Source: Peribacillus sp. FSL E2-0218
GTDB lineage: Bacteria > Bacillota > Bacilli > Bacillales > DSM-1321
Reading direction: 5' to 3'
Assembly: GCF_037992945.1 (NCBI RefSeq)
Contig: NZ_CP150304.1
Coordinates: 2,235,501 to 2,299,500 of the forward strand
Length of the DNA stretch: 64,000 nt
The notes under the pieces are model-generated. The model worked only from the letters and a program-made list of their open reading frames with translations, was not told where the DNA came from and ran no database searches. Below are positions 34,710 to 43,057 of this stretch, piece by piece. The position numbers and the translations under genes were made by a program. Position 1 is the stretch's first letter. Each line of letters starts with the position of its first letter.

Positions 34710-35486
34710 ATGACCGTTACAAATGCAGAAACATGGCTCTATAAGATTAATCCAAGTCTTAAACTTTTCGTATTGATGGTGTTATGCATAGTGGCATTAT
34801 TCATCGATGATCTGAATTATATGATCAATGTCACCATGGGTGTTTTACTCATATTTTTGTGTTTTACCGGGCATTCGATAAAACGTATCATACTCTTGTC
34901 TATCCCTTTTGGTTTCATTTTCATATCCACTTCTCTAGCGATGATTTTTTTTGGTAAAGGGAAGACACTTTGGTTTGAATGGGGCCTTATATCAATTACA
35001 GAAGAAAGTTTCATGAGAGGATTACTTGTAGGCTTTCGAGCTTTGCTTTTTGCAGCACTCGGTTTAACGTTTTCCTTAACGACGCGACCTGTGAACTTGT
35101 TTTATTCGTTAATGCAGCAAGTTAAGCTTAAACCAAAATATGCTTATAGTTTCATGGCTGCATTAAGGCTTATTCCGATCATGATGCAGGAGTTTCAAAC
35201 GATACGAAACGCGATGAAGGTACGCGGTTTTGAAAGAGGAACAGGAGTTAAATCGATCTATTTCAAAATGAAAGCCTATTCCATTCCGCTGTTATCCGGA
35301 AGCATTAGAAGAGCTCACAGAATTGCCGTTGCAATGGAGGCGAAGCGATTTACAGATACGAGGGATCGAACATATTATTATGACTTCGGGTTTTCAAAAT
35401 ACGACCAAGGATTCATCTTATATTTCATCATCCTGCTGTTGGCCGGTTTTTATCTATCGATTCAATTCCCGTTAGTATCGATTTAA
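34710..35486 (+). CDS. ykoC: ECF transporter transmembrane coupling protein YkoC (EcfT)
   Basis: 258 aa, CbiQ/EcfT family with several membrane segments and the cytoplasmic coupling motifs AALRLIPIMMQEF, MKVRGFERG and AVAMEAKRF (the conserved A-R-G pairs that contact the ATPase). ATG 34710 immediately follows the ykoD TAG, with AAGGAG inside ykoD. Confidence 0.9.
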   Translation: MTVTNAETWLYKINPSLKLFVLMVLCIVALFIDDLNYMINVTMGVLLIFLCFTGHSIKRIILLSIPFGFIFISTSLAMIFFGKGKTLWFEWGLISITEESFMRGLLVGFRALLFAALGLTFSLTTRPVNLFYSLMQQVKLKPKYAYSFMAALRLIPIMMQEFQTIRNAMKVRGFERGTGVKSIYFKMKAYSIPLLSGSIRRAHRIAVAMEAKRFTDTRDRTYYYDFGFSKYDQGFILYFIILLLAGFYLSIQFPLVSI

Positions 35487-35518
35487 TTTTATGAGTATAC
35501 AGGTAAGGGGTTCTTCGT

Positions 35519-36130
35519 ATGAATGCACAACAATTGCATATTATTTCTACCGGGAAACAGCCAATAGAAAAGTTCATAGAGATCGCTTCGCATATACAGG
35601 AACATGTTGATTACTTTTATCTCAGAGAAAAGCAAAGTAGCGCCTCGGAACTTTATCGAGCAGTGACCCTTTTACATGATAAAAAGATTCCGCTTTCTAA
35701 GATCATCATTAATGACCGGGTGGATGTAGCATGGGTACACAAGGTCTTTGGTGTGCAATTGGCTTTTCATAGTTTAGATGCAGGGGTCGTACAAGCAGCA
35801 TTTCCAGGGATGAGTGTTGGCTGTTCGATTCATTCCATGGCTGAAGCGAAAGCCGCTTTCAGTAAAGGGGCCCATTACGGGATTTACGGACATGTTTTTG
35901 AAACGGATTCGAAACGCGGTCTTCCTCCTAAGGGAATTGAGGAACTTCATGCAATCACAAGAAGTGTCAATCTTCCGATTATTGCGATAGGAGGAATAAC
36001 ACCATCCAATTGTCAAGTCGTCCTGGATGCAGGGGCACGAGGAATTGCAGTCATGTCAGGTGTGCTTGAAGCTAAAGATCCGATTAAAGCCGTTAAAGAA
36101 TATTCGAAGTCTTTGGGAAAGGAGATATAA
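35519..36130 (+). CDS. tenI: Thiazole tautomerase TenI
   Basis: 203 aa, TenI/ThiE-like TIM barrel. TenI aromatises the thiazole carboxylate phosphate tautomer made by ThiG; it does not condense pyrimidine and thiazole as ThiE does. Seen: YFYLREKQ, IIINDRVDVAW, GVQLAFHS (ThiE would have HLGQ; the catalytic His is kept) and GHVFETDSKRGLPPKG, AIGGITPSN. Upstream AAGGGG. Placement before thiO-thiS-thiG matches B. subtilis. Confidence 0.9.
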   Translation: MNAQQLHIISTGKQPIEKFIEIASHIQEHVDYFYLREKQSSASELYRAVTLLHDKKIPLSKIIINDRVDVAWVHKVFGVQLAFHSLDAGVVQAAFPGMSVGCSIHSMAEAKAAFSKGAHYGIYGHVFETDSKRGLPPKGIEELHAITRSVNLPIIAIGGITPSNCQVVLDAGARGIAVMSGVLEAKDPIKAVKEYSKSLGKEI

Positions 36131-36131
36131 G

Positions 36132-37256
36132 ATGAATTCCATATATGATGCAATCATTGTTGGGGGAGGAGTGATAGGTGGGTCGATTGCTTTTCAATTA
36201 GCCAAACGAGGTAAAAAAGTCCTGTTATTGGAAAAAGATAGACTTGCCAGTAAAGCATCCAGTGCTGCAGCAGGGATGTTAGGAGCGCAATCCGAGTTAG
36301 ATGTCGATCAGCCACTTTTTAGATTGGCAACCGAAAGCAGGGAGATGTTTCCGGAACTGGCCGAAGAATTGAAAGACACAAGCGGAATTGACATTGAATT
36401 GGTGAACAAAGGGATGTTCAAGGTGGCATTAACGAATGATGGGGCAGCCAAGTTGAAGAACATAATCAAAACCCAGCAAGCTGCCGGCCTTGAGGCCCAA
36501 TGGTTATCGACTGCCGAAGCAAGGAAAGCGGAACCGCTTCTTTCGGATGAGCTTAAAGGAGCCATGTATATTCCGAAAGATGGACAAGTTTCAGCCACCA
36601 GACTGTCACTCGCTTTCACTAAATCCGCAGCTGCCCTAGGTGTGGATATAAAGGAATTTGTACATGTCTCAGATTTATGTACAAAGGACGGAGCAGTAAA
36701 AGGCGTTGTCACGAATATAGGAGAATTTTCATGTGAAAATGTCATTGTAGCAAGTGGGGCTTGGAGCGCATTCCTCCTTGAGAAATTAGGGGTTACCCTC
36801 GACACCTATCCGGTAAAGGGAGAATGCTTTTCCGTTCTGACGAATTCACCATTGCTTGAAAGAACGATTTTTTCGGATGGTTGCTATCTTGTACCAAAGG
36901 TTGGCGGGAGAATCATTGTCGGGGCAACGGTTAAAGCGAATACTTTCGATCAAAAGGTAAGTCTCGAAGGAATTTCAACTTTAATGGAAAGAGCAACGCA
37001 ATTGCTTCCTGCCATTAAAGAAACCGAATTGGAAAAGACATGGGCAGGTATACGGCCCCAAACAGGGGACGGTCTGCCATACTTTGGTGAACATCCAGCA
37101 TGCAATGGACTTTTCATTGCAACGGGGCACTACAGGAATGGCATCCTGCTTTCTCCAATTACAGGTGTACTTATGGCGGATATGGTAGAAAAGAAGAAAA
37201 AACCTCAATGGTCCGCTTTTCGATTGGATCGTGCAATACAGCCACTTTTTTCTTAA
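36132..37256 (+). CDS. thiO: Glycine oxidase ThiO
   Basis: 374 aa FAD-dependent amine oxidase: glycine -> iminoglyoxylate, the C2 unit for thiazole synthesis in aerobic bacilli. N-terminal Rossmann motif DAIIVGGGVIGGSIAFQLAKRG, then AAAGMLGAQSE, and C-terminal TWAGIRPQTGDGLPYFGEHP and TGHYRNGILLSPITG (active-site Arg). ATG 36132 has AAAGGAG upstream. Its TAA overlaps the thiS leader. Confidence 0.93.
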   Translation: MNSIYDAIIVGGGVIGGSIAFQLAKRGKKVLLLEKDRLASKASSAAAGMLGAQSELDVDQPLFRLATESREMFPELAEELKDTSGIDIELVNKGMFKVALTNDGAAKLKNIIKTQQAAGLEAQWLSTAEARKAEPLLSDELKGAMYIPKDGQVSATRLSLAFTKSAAALGVDIKEFVHVSDLCTKDGAVKGVVTNIGEFSCENVIVASGAWSAFLLEKLGVTLDTYPVKGECFSVLTNSPLLERTIFSDGCYLVPKVGGRIIVGATVKANTFDQKVSLEGISTLMERATQLLPAIKETELEKTWAGIRPQTGDGLPYFGEHPACNGLFIATGHYRNGILLSPITGVLMADMVEKKKKPQWSAFRLDRAIQPLFS

Positions 37257-37270
37257 TGGAGGTGAAAGAA

Positions 37271-37474
37271 ATGGAATTGGTTATTAACGGGGAAAAAATA
37301 CGGGTTCCTGCTGATGAATCAACAGTTACAGCGCTTTTGCAACACTTTAATTTACATCAAAAAGTAGTGATTGTTGAATTGAATGATGAAATAGTAGCGA
37401 AAGAACACCTAAGTAAAACATTTTTGTCAAATGGAGACAAGGTCGAGATTGTACATTTTGTAGGAGGCGGATGA
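37271..37474 (+). CDS. thiS: Sulfur carrier protein ThiS
   Basis: 67 aa ubiquitin-like beta-grasp protein ending HFVGGG; the C-terminal Gly-Gly is adenylated by ThiF and converted to thiocarboxylate, the sulfur donor to ThiG. ATG 37271 follows GGAGGTG (37258-37264). It sits between thiO and thiG with one base to the next ATG. Confidence 0.93.
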   Translation: MELVINGEKIRVPADESTVTALLQHFNLHQKVVIVELNDEIVAKEHLSKTFLSNGDKVEIVHFVGGG

Positions 37475-37475
37475 T

Positions 37476-38243
37476 ATGTTAAAGATTGGTTCTTATGAAT
37501 TTTCTTCAAGGTTATTGTTAGGTACTGGAAAATATCCGAACTTCGATGTTCAAAAGCAAGCTGTGGAGGTTTCAGAGACCGAAATATTAACATTTGCGAT
37601 TAGGAGAATGAACATTTTTGAAGCGACTCAACCTAATTTTTTAGAAAAACTTGATTTGAAGAAATATACACTTCTTCCTAATACAGCAGGTGCGAAAACC
37701 GCCAAAGAAGCCGTTCGCATAGCGCAGCTTGCCAAGGCCTCTGGGCTATGTGACATGATTAAGGTTGAAGTCATCGGTTGTCAAAAAACGCTTTTGCCTG
37801 ATCCAATTGAAACGTTAAAAGCTGCTGAGGAATTAGTGAAACTGGGGTTCATCGTTTTACCTTACACTTCGGATGATGTGTTACTAGCGAGGCGCCTGGA
37901 GGAAGTGGGCTGTCATGCAATCATGCCTGGTGCTTCACCTATCGGCTCTGGTCAGGGCATTTTAAATCCACTGAATCTACGATTCATCATCGAACAAGCC
38001 GAAGTTCCGGTAATTGTTGATGCTGGAATCGGTACTCCTTCCGATGCGGCAATCGCGATGGAATTAGGAGCGGATGGTGTTTTGCTTAACACGGCAGTTT
38101 CCGGAGCAAAAGATCCGATCAAAATGGCGATAGCAATGAAACTTGCCATTGAGGCTGGTCGACTAGGGTATGAAGCTGGAAGAATAGAAAAAAATGATTA
38201 CGCCATAGCCAGCAGTCCAGTAGAAGGAATGAGCATGGGATGA
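37476..38243 (+). CDS. thiG: Thiazole synthase ThiG
   Basis: 255 aa TIM barrel that combines 1-deoxyxylulose-5-phosphate, ThiS thiocarboxylate and iminoglyoxylate into the thiazole. Schiff-base Lys in MIKVEVIG (about 96), phosphate-binding segments MPGASPIGSGQG and DAGIGTPSDAA(I)AMELGADGVLLNTA. TGGTGxY-type start: LLLGTGKYPNF. Its end overlaps thiF (ATGA-type). Confidence 0.95.
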   Translation: MLKIGSYEFSSRLLLGTGKYPNFDVQKQAVEVSETEILTFAIRRMNIFEATQPNFLEKLDLKKYTLLPNTAGAKTAKEAVRIAQLAKASGLCDMIKVEVIGCQKTLLPDPIETLKAAEELVKLGFIVLPYTSDDVLLARRLEEVGCHAIMPGASPIGSGQGILNPLNLRFIIEQAEVPVIVDAGIGTPSDAAIAMELGADGVLLNTAVSGAKDPIKMAIAMKLAIEAGRLGYEAGRIEKNDYAIASSPVEGMSMG

Positions 38244-39259
38244 ATGAACGTTATTCACGTCAAGAGCTTTTTGGCCCTATAGGGGAAGAAGGGCAACTGA
38301 AAATCCGTAAAAAACATGTTTTGGTGATTGGGGCAGGTGCTCTCGGAACAGGAAGTGCTGAAGGTCTTGTCCGGGCAGGAATCGGAAAGCTGACGATTGT
38401 GGACAGAGATTATGTGGAGTGGAGCAACCTTCAGCGACAACAGCTTTATTGTGAAGCAGATGCTGAAAAAAGACTACCGAAAGCAGTGGCAGCAAAGAAG
38501 CGCTTGAATGCCTTAAATTCAGAAGTTATCGTTAAATCGCTCGTATCGGATGTATCGGTTGATGAACTGGAGCAGCTCGTATACGGAGTGGACTTAATAG
38601 TGGATGCCACGGATAATTTCGATACGAGGATGCTCATAAATGATAGTGCACAAAAATTTAACATACCTTGGATATACGGTGCCTGTGTAGGGAGTTATGG
38701 GATAAGCTATACGGTGATTCCACAGGTGACCCCATGTTTGAATTGCTTGCTGGAAACGGTTCCGATTGGAGGGCTGACTTGTGATACGGCGGGAATCATC
38801 AGCCCTGCCGTTCAAACGGTCGTTGCCCATCAATTAACGGAAGCTTTGAAAATTCTTGTCGAAGATTATGGATCCCTAAGAAACAAAATCGTTTCATTCG
38901 ATCTTTGGAAAAATGAACATTCGTCCATACATGTAGCGAAATTAAAAAAAGACAGTTGTCCCTCATGCGGGAAGAACCGAACGTATCCCCACCTTTCTTA
39001 TGCAAACCGAACAAAAACAGCGGTCTTATGCGGGAGGGACACTGTCCAGATTCGGCCATCAAAGGAACAGGAATGGGATCTCGCGGAGCTCGAAAACAAT
39101 TTACACGCTCAAGACGGCCATGTTGTAAGAAATCCGTATTTACTTTCATTTTCCGTCGGAAAACATCGGTTGGTCGTTTTTAAAGACGGACGGGCATTGA
39201 TTCATGGAACGAAAGATATTGCGGAAGCAAAAACTTTATATCATCGATTTTTAGGATGA
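38240..39259 (+). CDS. thiF: ThiS adenylyltransferase ThiF
   Basis: 339 aa, E1-like ThiF/MoeB family. ATP-binding IGAGALGTGSAEGLVRAGIG and DRDYVEWSNLQRQ, DATDNFDTR, zinc cysteines CLNC (about 171-174) and CPSC (about 243-246), plus a C-terminal extension of about 80 residues. It activates the ThiS C-terminus. Last gene of the operon; ThiD is not found here. Confidence 0.93.
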   Translation: MNERYSRQELFGPIGEEGQLKIRKKHVLVIGAGALGTGSAEGLVRAGIGKLTIVDRDYVEWSNLQRQQLYCEADAEKRLPKAVAAKKRLNALNSEVIVKSLVSDVSVDELEQLVYGVDLIVDATDNFDTRMLINDSAQKFNIPWIYGACVGSYGISYTVIPQVTPCLNCLLETVPIGGLTCDTAGIISPAVQTVVAHQLTEALKILVEDYGSLRNKIVSFDLWKNEHSSIHVAKLKKDSCPSCGKNRTYPHLSYANRTKTAVLCGRDTVQIRPSKEQEWDLAELENNLHAQDGHVVRNPYLLSFSVGKHRLVVFKDGRALIHGTKDIAEAKTLYHRFLG

Positions 39260-39278
39260 AACGTTTTTTCGTTTGAAT

Positions 39279-39313
39279 AAAAGGAGCTTGGGTACCCAAG
39301 CTCCTTTTTCATT
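39279..39313 (+). terminator. Terminator of the thiamine operon
   Basis: A perfect 30-bp palindrome (39279-39308) with GGTACC centre and AAAA/TTTT ends, then T. Confidence 0.92.
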
Positions 39314-39840
39314 AACCTAAATAAAGTGAAAATAAGCATCGTTACGTAAGGGCGCCTTCTCAGATACTAACAACAAAAAAAATCAATGAAAAAGGCGAAT
39401 ATAATAGATTTAACAGAATATACGACAAAAAATATGATAATCTTAAATTTGAAAGCCAACCGCGCAGATGAGGCTCCGGTTAGTAGATTGGATGAAAAAT
39501 GCTGGGGGATTACAGAAAAAAATCAATTATGTTAAAGCTTTGTTGAACAGCGAAGCGCATAGCTCGACTGCGATCGGATTTGAAGTGTAGCGACCAAATG
39601 GGGAAAAATGCTGTCATTTAGCCATCCTTTTTATTTGAAGAATGGAGCCATGATAGCTAACTGGTTAAACTAGTCGTGCTCCGCATTAGCAGCAGGAAAA
39701 GAACCATTACATATCCTCGTCCTGCTCATCCAACATATTAGAATCTGTACCGATTGATGAAATCAACAGTCAGTTTAGCCAAAGGCCCATGCGTAATGAA
39801 CTCATTATCAAAATACATATTAGCAAAGGGGAGCGAATAC
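39314..39840. other. Intergenic region between thi operon and manA
   Basis: No supported gene. A 49-codon frame (39386-39535, starting MKKANIIDLTEY and ending EKNQLC) lacks a ribosome-binding site. The remainder looks degenerate; no known repeat or RNA is recognised. Confidence 0.45.
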
Positions 39841-40791
39841 ATGACCATTTTAAAACTTAAGCCAATTTTTCAAAAAAGAATTTGGGGAGGAAGAAAGCTC
39901 GAAACGGATTTCAATTACTCGATTCCGAAAGGCCTGATTGGTGAATGCTGGGGAATATCCGCTCATCATCACGGAGAAAGCGTCGTTGAAGAGGGCGAGT
40001 TTAAAGGAGAAGTCTTATCTGCATTATGGAGAAACCATCGCAGCAAGCTATTTGGCGACTATAAAATGGAAGAATTCCCCTTGCTCATTAAGATCCTCGA
40101 TGCAAACGATGATTTATCCGTCCAGGTTCATCCTAATGATGAACAGGCTTCAGAACTAGAAGGAGAACCGTACGGAAAAACAGAATGCTGGTATGTCATT
40201 GACGCAGAACCTGATTCAGAAATCATCCTTGGTCATAAAGCTCAAACAAAAGAAGAAATGGTGAAGCTGACATCGGACGAAAGGTGGGACGACCTGCTGC
40301 AAAAACAGCCTGTAAAGCGCGGAGATTTCATATTTGTAAAAAGCGGGACCGTTCACGCAATCGGGAAAGGCATCGTCATCTTAGAAACCCAACAATCTTC
40401 CGATACAACCTATAGGGTATATGATTATTACAGAACGGATTCAGAAGGAAATAAACGTGAACTGCATCTCGAGAAAGCACTACAGGTAACGACAGTCCCA
40501 GATTCTCAGACAATTCATGCATCACAAACGGTAACGGCTGCTGGAGGGGAAACAACATTCCTCATTGAAGTTCCTGAATTCTCTGTCGTTCATCATAAAA
40601 TATCAGGAACAGGATATCGGTTAGCAGGGAGAGGCACCTTCCAATTAATCAGCATCATTGAAGGAACTGGAAAAATCGAATCCGAGAGTGAAGTGATGGA
40701 AGTGAAAAAAGGAGATCACTTGATCATGACGCGGGAACTGAAGGAATTGATTGCATCTGGAGAAATGGAATGGATTACGAGTTTTATATAA
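39841..40791 (+). CDS. manA: Mannose-6-phosphate isomerase, class I (ManA/GmuF)
   Basis: 316 aa cupin, short Bacillus-type phosphomannose isomerase: mannose-6-P <-> fructose-6-P. Zinc ligands are seen in VQVHPND (about 98), GKTECWYVID and SGTVHAIGKG (about 172). ATG 39841 has GGGGAG at 39828-39833. It precedes a gmu-type PTS operon, where gmuF encodes this activity, but here it has its own terminator and so is transcribed separately. Confidence 0.92.
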   Translation: MTILKLKPIFQKRIWGGRKLETDFNYSIPKGLIGECWGISAHHHGESVVEEGEFKGEVLSALWRNHRSKLFGDYKMEEFPLLIKILDANDDLSVQVHPNDEQASELEGEPYGKTECWYVIDAEPDSEIILGHKAQTKEEMVKLTSDERWDDLLQKQPVKRGDFIFVKSGTVHAIGKGIVILETQQSSDTTYRVYDYYRTDSEGNKRELHLEKALQVTTVPDSQTIHASQTVTAAGGETTFLIEVPEFSVVHHKISGTGYRLAGRGTFQLISIIEGTGKIESESEVMEVKKGDHLIMTRELKELIASGEMEWITSFI

Positions 40792-40793
40792 GC

Positions 40794-40831
40794 AAAAAAC
40801 CACTCAAGTGAAAGCTTGAGTGGTTTTTTTA
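40794..40831 (+). terminator. Terminator after manA
   Basis: A perfect 15-bp stem (40794-40808 with 40815-40829, AAAAAACCACTCAAG and complement), 6-nt loop, T-tract. Confidence 0.92.
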
Positions 40832-40912
40832 AAGGAAGAAACATTCATATGATAAATTCAGAAATGAAGCCTTTTTTAAAAAAACTGAATAGTATTTTAA
40901 TTAAATGTCTAG

Positions 40913-40967
40913 ACATTTATAATAAAATGATCATAATAATAAATGTAAGCGTTTTAGATGATTGTTA
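40913..40967 (+). promoter_or_regulatory. Promoter/operator region of the gmu-type operon, with near-cre site
   Basis: AAATGTCTAGACATTT (40913-40928) is a perfect 16-bp palindrome that ends on a TATAAT (40928-40933), placing it in the -35/-10 spacer where a repressor would block polymerase; GntR/UTRA regulators bind such TGTnnnnACA dyads and GmuR is encoded in the operon. ATGTAAGCGTTTTAG (40953-40967) is one base off the catabolite-responsive element, suggesting CcpA roadblock control. Confidence 0.65.
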
Positions 40968-40995
40968 AAAAAATACAAAAGGGGAGGTAATAAGT

Positions 40996-41307
40996 ATGAA
41001 TCGAATCTTACTTGCATGTAGTTCTGGAATGTCCACGAGCTTATTAGTTACTAAAATGGAGCAGCACGCCAAATCGATAGGCGAGGATGCAAAAATCTGG
41101 GCGGTTGGCCAGGATAAAGCGAAGAAAGAAATGGCAGATGCGGATGTAGTGCTAATCGGACCGCAAATGAGTTTCCTTAAGGGGGAACTTCAAAAAGAGG
41201 CATCCATATACAATATCAAGGTAGATGTAATCGATATGATGGCTTATGGAATGGCAGATGGTAAAAAAGCGTATGATCAAGCTATTTCCTTGATAGGTAA
41301 TAAATGA
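40996..41307 (+). CDS. gmuB: PTS lactose/cellobiose-family IIB (GmuB-like)
   Basis: 103 aa, cytosolic IIB of the lactose/chitobiose PTS family; phospho-Cys8 in LLACSSGMSTSLLV. It passes phosphate from IIA to the sugar crossing IIC. GGGGAGG precedes ATG 40996. Gene order IIB-IIA-IIC-GH1-GntR-ROK is that of the B. subtilis gmu (glucomannan) operon. A cellobiose rather than mannobiose/glucomannan disaccharide specificity cannot be excluded. Confidence 0.88.
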   Translation: MNRILLACSSGMSTSLLVTKMEQHAKSIGEDAKIWAVGQDKAKKEMADADVVLIGPQMSFLKGELQKEASIYNIKVDVIDMMAYGMADGKKAYDQAISLIGNK

Positions 41308-41639
41308 TGGAGCAAATGAAGTTGGAAGACCTCACGAGCGAACAAATTAATTTTCAATTGATTTTATATAGTGGCAATGCCCGCAGCAAGGTGATTCAAT
41401 CCTTACGTGAATATCGCGGAGGGAACGTGGAAGAATCGGAATTGTTGATTGCTCAAGCAGAGCAGGATTTGGCTGTTGCTCACGACGTTCACTTCCAATT
41501 GGTTCAAAAGGAAGCACAGGGTGAAAAGGTGGAAATTTCGATGCTATTCATTCATTCTGAAGACCATCTGATGTCAACTTTGACGATGAAGGAACTAGTA
41601 AAAGAGTTACTGGATATTTTCAAAGCAAAAAATATCTGA
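41304..41639 (+). CDS. gmuA: PTS lactose/cellobiose-family IIA (GmuA-like)
   Basis: 111 aa all-helical trimeric IIA. The phosphorylated His lies in AHDVHFQLVQKEAQG (about 59-63); ISMLFIHSEDHLMS is a family signature. Its ATG overlaps the gmuB stop by ATGA; ATG 41307 is an alternative start. Accepts phosphate from HPr. Confidence 0.88.
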   Translation: MMEQMKLEDLTSEQINFQLILYSGNARSKVIQSLREYRGGNVEESELLIAQAEQDLAVAHDVHFQLVQKEAQGEKVEISMLFIHSEDHLMSTLTMKELVKELLDIFKAKNI

Positions 41640-41666
41640 TCATTCATCTATAATGGGGGGTCTACT

Positions 41667-42968
41667 ATGTTTGACAAGCTGAGTCAGTTTCTCATTCCAC
41701 TAGCGGGGAAGCTAAATAACAATCGCTATTTATCGGTTTTACGGGACGCATTTATGTTAGCGTTCCCACTTACGATATTCGGTTCGATATTTGTCGTTTT
41801 AACTAATTTGCCCTTTTTAAACCAATTTTTAAGTGACCATTCCCTCATGACCATGCAATCTTCATTCGCAATCGCTTCACAGGCCACGATGGGAATTCTG
41901 TCGGTGTTCGTTGTTTTCGGAATCGGATATTTCCTCTCAAAGAGCTATGATGTCGAAGCTGTGTTTGGTGGAGTTATCGCTCTTGCTTCCTTTCTAATCC
42001 TAACCCCGTTTGTGATTGAGGCGGAATCAGGAGAAACGGTCGCTAATGTCATCCCACTTGACCGGCTTGGTGCGAAAGGAATGTTTCTCGGAATGATCTC
42101 CGCTTTTATTGCCGGTGAAATTTACCGGAAAATCGTTCAAAGAGATATAACGATTAAAATGCCTGCAGGTGTACCCCCAGCTGTTGCAAAATCATTCGCT
42201 GCCCTGTTGCCTGCCTTAATCACGTTAACGGTTTTCTTAGCGGTAAATGTAATCGTTACACTAGGATTCCATACGAATTTACATGATTTTATTTATGACG
42301 TGATTCAGGCGCCCCTTGTTGGTTTAGGTAGTGGAATCATCCCTACTTTGATCGCTGTATTCTTCATACAGGTTTTGTGGTTCTTTGGCTTACATGGTCA
42401 AATCATCATCAACTCTGTTATGGATCCCATCTGGGCAACTCTTGCACTCGAAAACCTCGAAGCTTTTAGAGGAAAGGAAGAGTTACCGAATATTGTTTCT
42501 AAACCGTTCATAGAAGTCTTTACTGTAGGTATGGGTGGTACTGGGATGACATTGGCGGTCGTCATCGCCATCTTATGGTTCATGAAGAGCAAGCAAATGA
42601 AACAAGTAGGAAAGCTTGGTGTAGGACCGGGAATTTTCAATGTAAATGAGCCGATTATTTTTGGGCTGCCGATCGTGATGAATCCAATCGTTGTCATCCC
42701 TTGGATTATTGCACCAATGGTGGTTACAGGCTTTACATATTTCACCATGGCAACTGGAATTGTCCCACCACCAACAGGTGTCACCGTTCCATGGACGGTG
42801 CCAATCGGAATAAGTGGTTACCTTGCGACCAATAGCTTCAGGGGCTCTTTGTTGCAAATCGTTAATTTATTGATCGTATTCGTCATCTGGTTTCCATTCC
42901 TAAAAGCATTGGATAAGACAAATGTGAAAAAAGAAAGAGAAGCGGAAAATCAAAACAAGGCTTCTTAA
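41667..42968 (+). CDS. gmuC: PTS lactose/cellobiose-family IIC permease (GmuC-like)
   Basis: 433 aa with about 10 membrane helices; family stretches WFFGLHGQIIINSVMDP, GIFNVNEPIIFGLPIVMNP and GVTVPWTVPIGISGYLATN, including the conserved sugar-binding NEPIIFG. It imports and phosphorylates a beta-linked disaccharide, likely mannobiose or cellobiose. GGGGGG precedes ATG 41667. Confidence 0.9.
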   Translation: MFDKLSQFLIPLAGKLNNNRYLSVLRDAFMLAFPLTIFGSIFVVLTNLPFLNQFLSDHSLMTMQSSFAIASQATMGILSVFVVFGIGYFLSKSYDVEAVFGGVIALASFLILTPFVIEAESGETVANVIPLDRLGAKGMFLGMISAFIAGEIYRKIVQRDITIKMPAGVPPAVAKSFAALLPALITLTVFLAVNVIVTLGFHTNLHDFIYDVIQAPLVGLGSGIIPTLIAVFFIQVLWFFGLHGQIIINSVMDPIWATLALENLEAFRGKEELPNIVSKPFIEVFTVGMGGTGMTLAVVIAILWFMKSKQMKQVGKLGVGPGIFNVNEPIIFGLPIVMNPIVVIPWIIAPMVVTGFTYFTMATGIVPPPTGVTVPWTVPIGISGYLATNSFRGSLLQIVNLLIVFVIWFPFLKALDKTNVKKEREAENQNKAS

Positions 42969-43057
42969 ACACCAGGGCAGGAAGATACAAAAAAACGTAA
43001 ACCAGATTCGGCATGCCATGACTGTTTCCGGTTTAAAAAGAATGGGGGAAATTAAGG

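Noticed and set aside
39386..39535. 49-codon frame upstream of manA
   Set aside because: No Shine-Dalgarno sequence before its ATG and no recognisable motif; the region looks degenerate.
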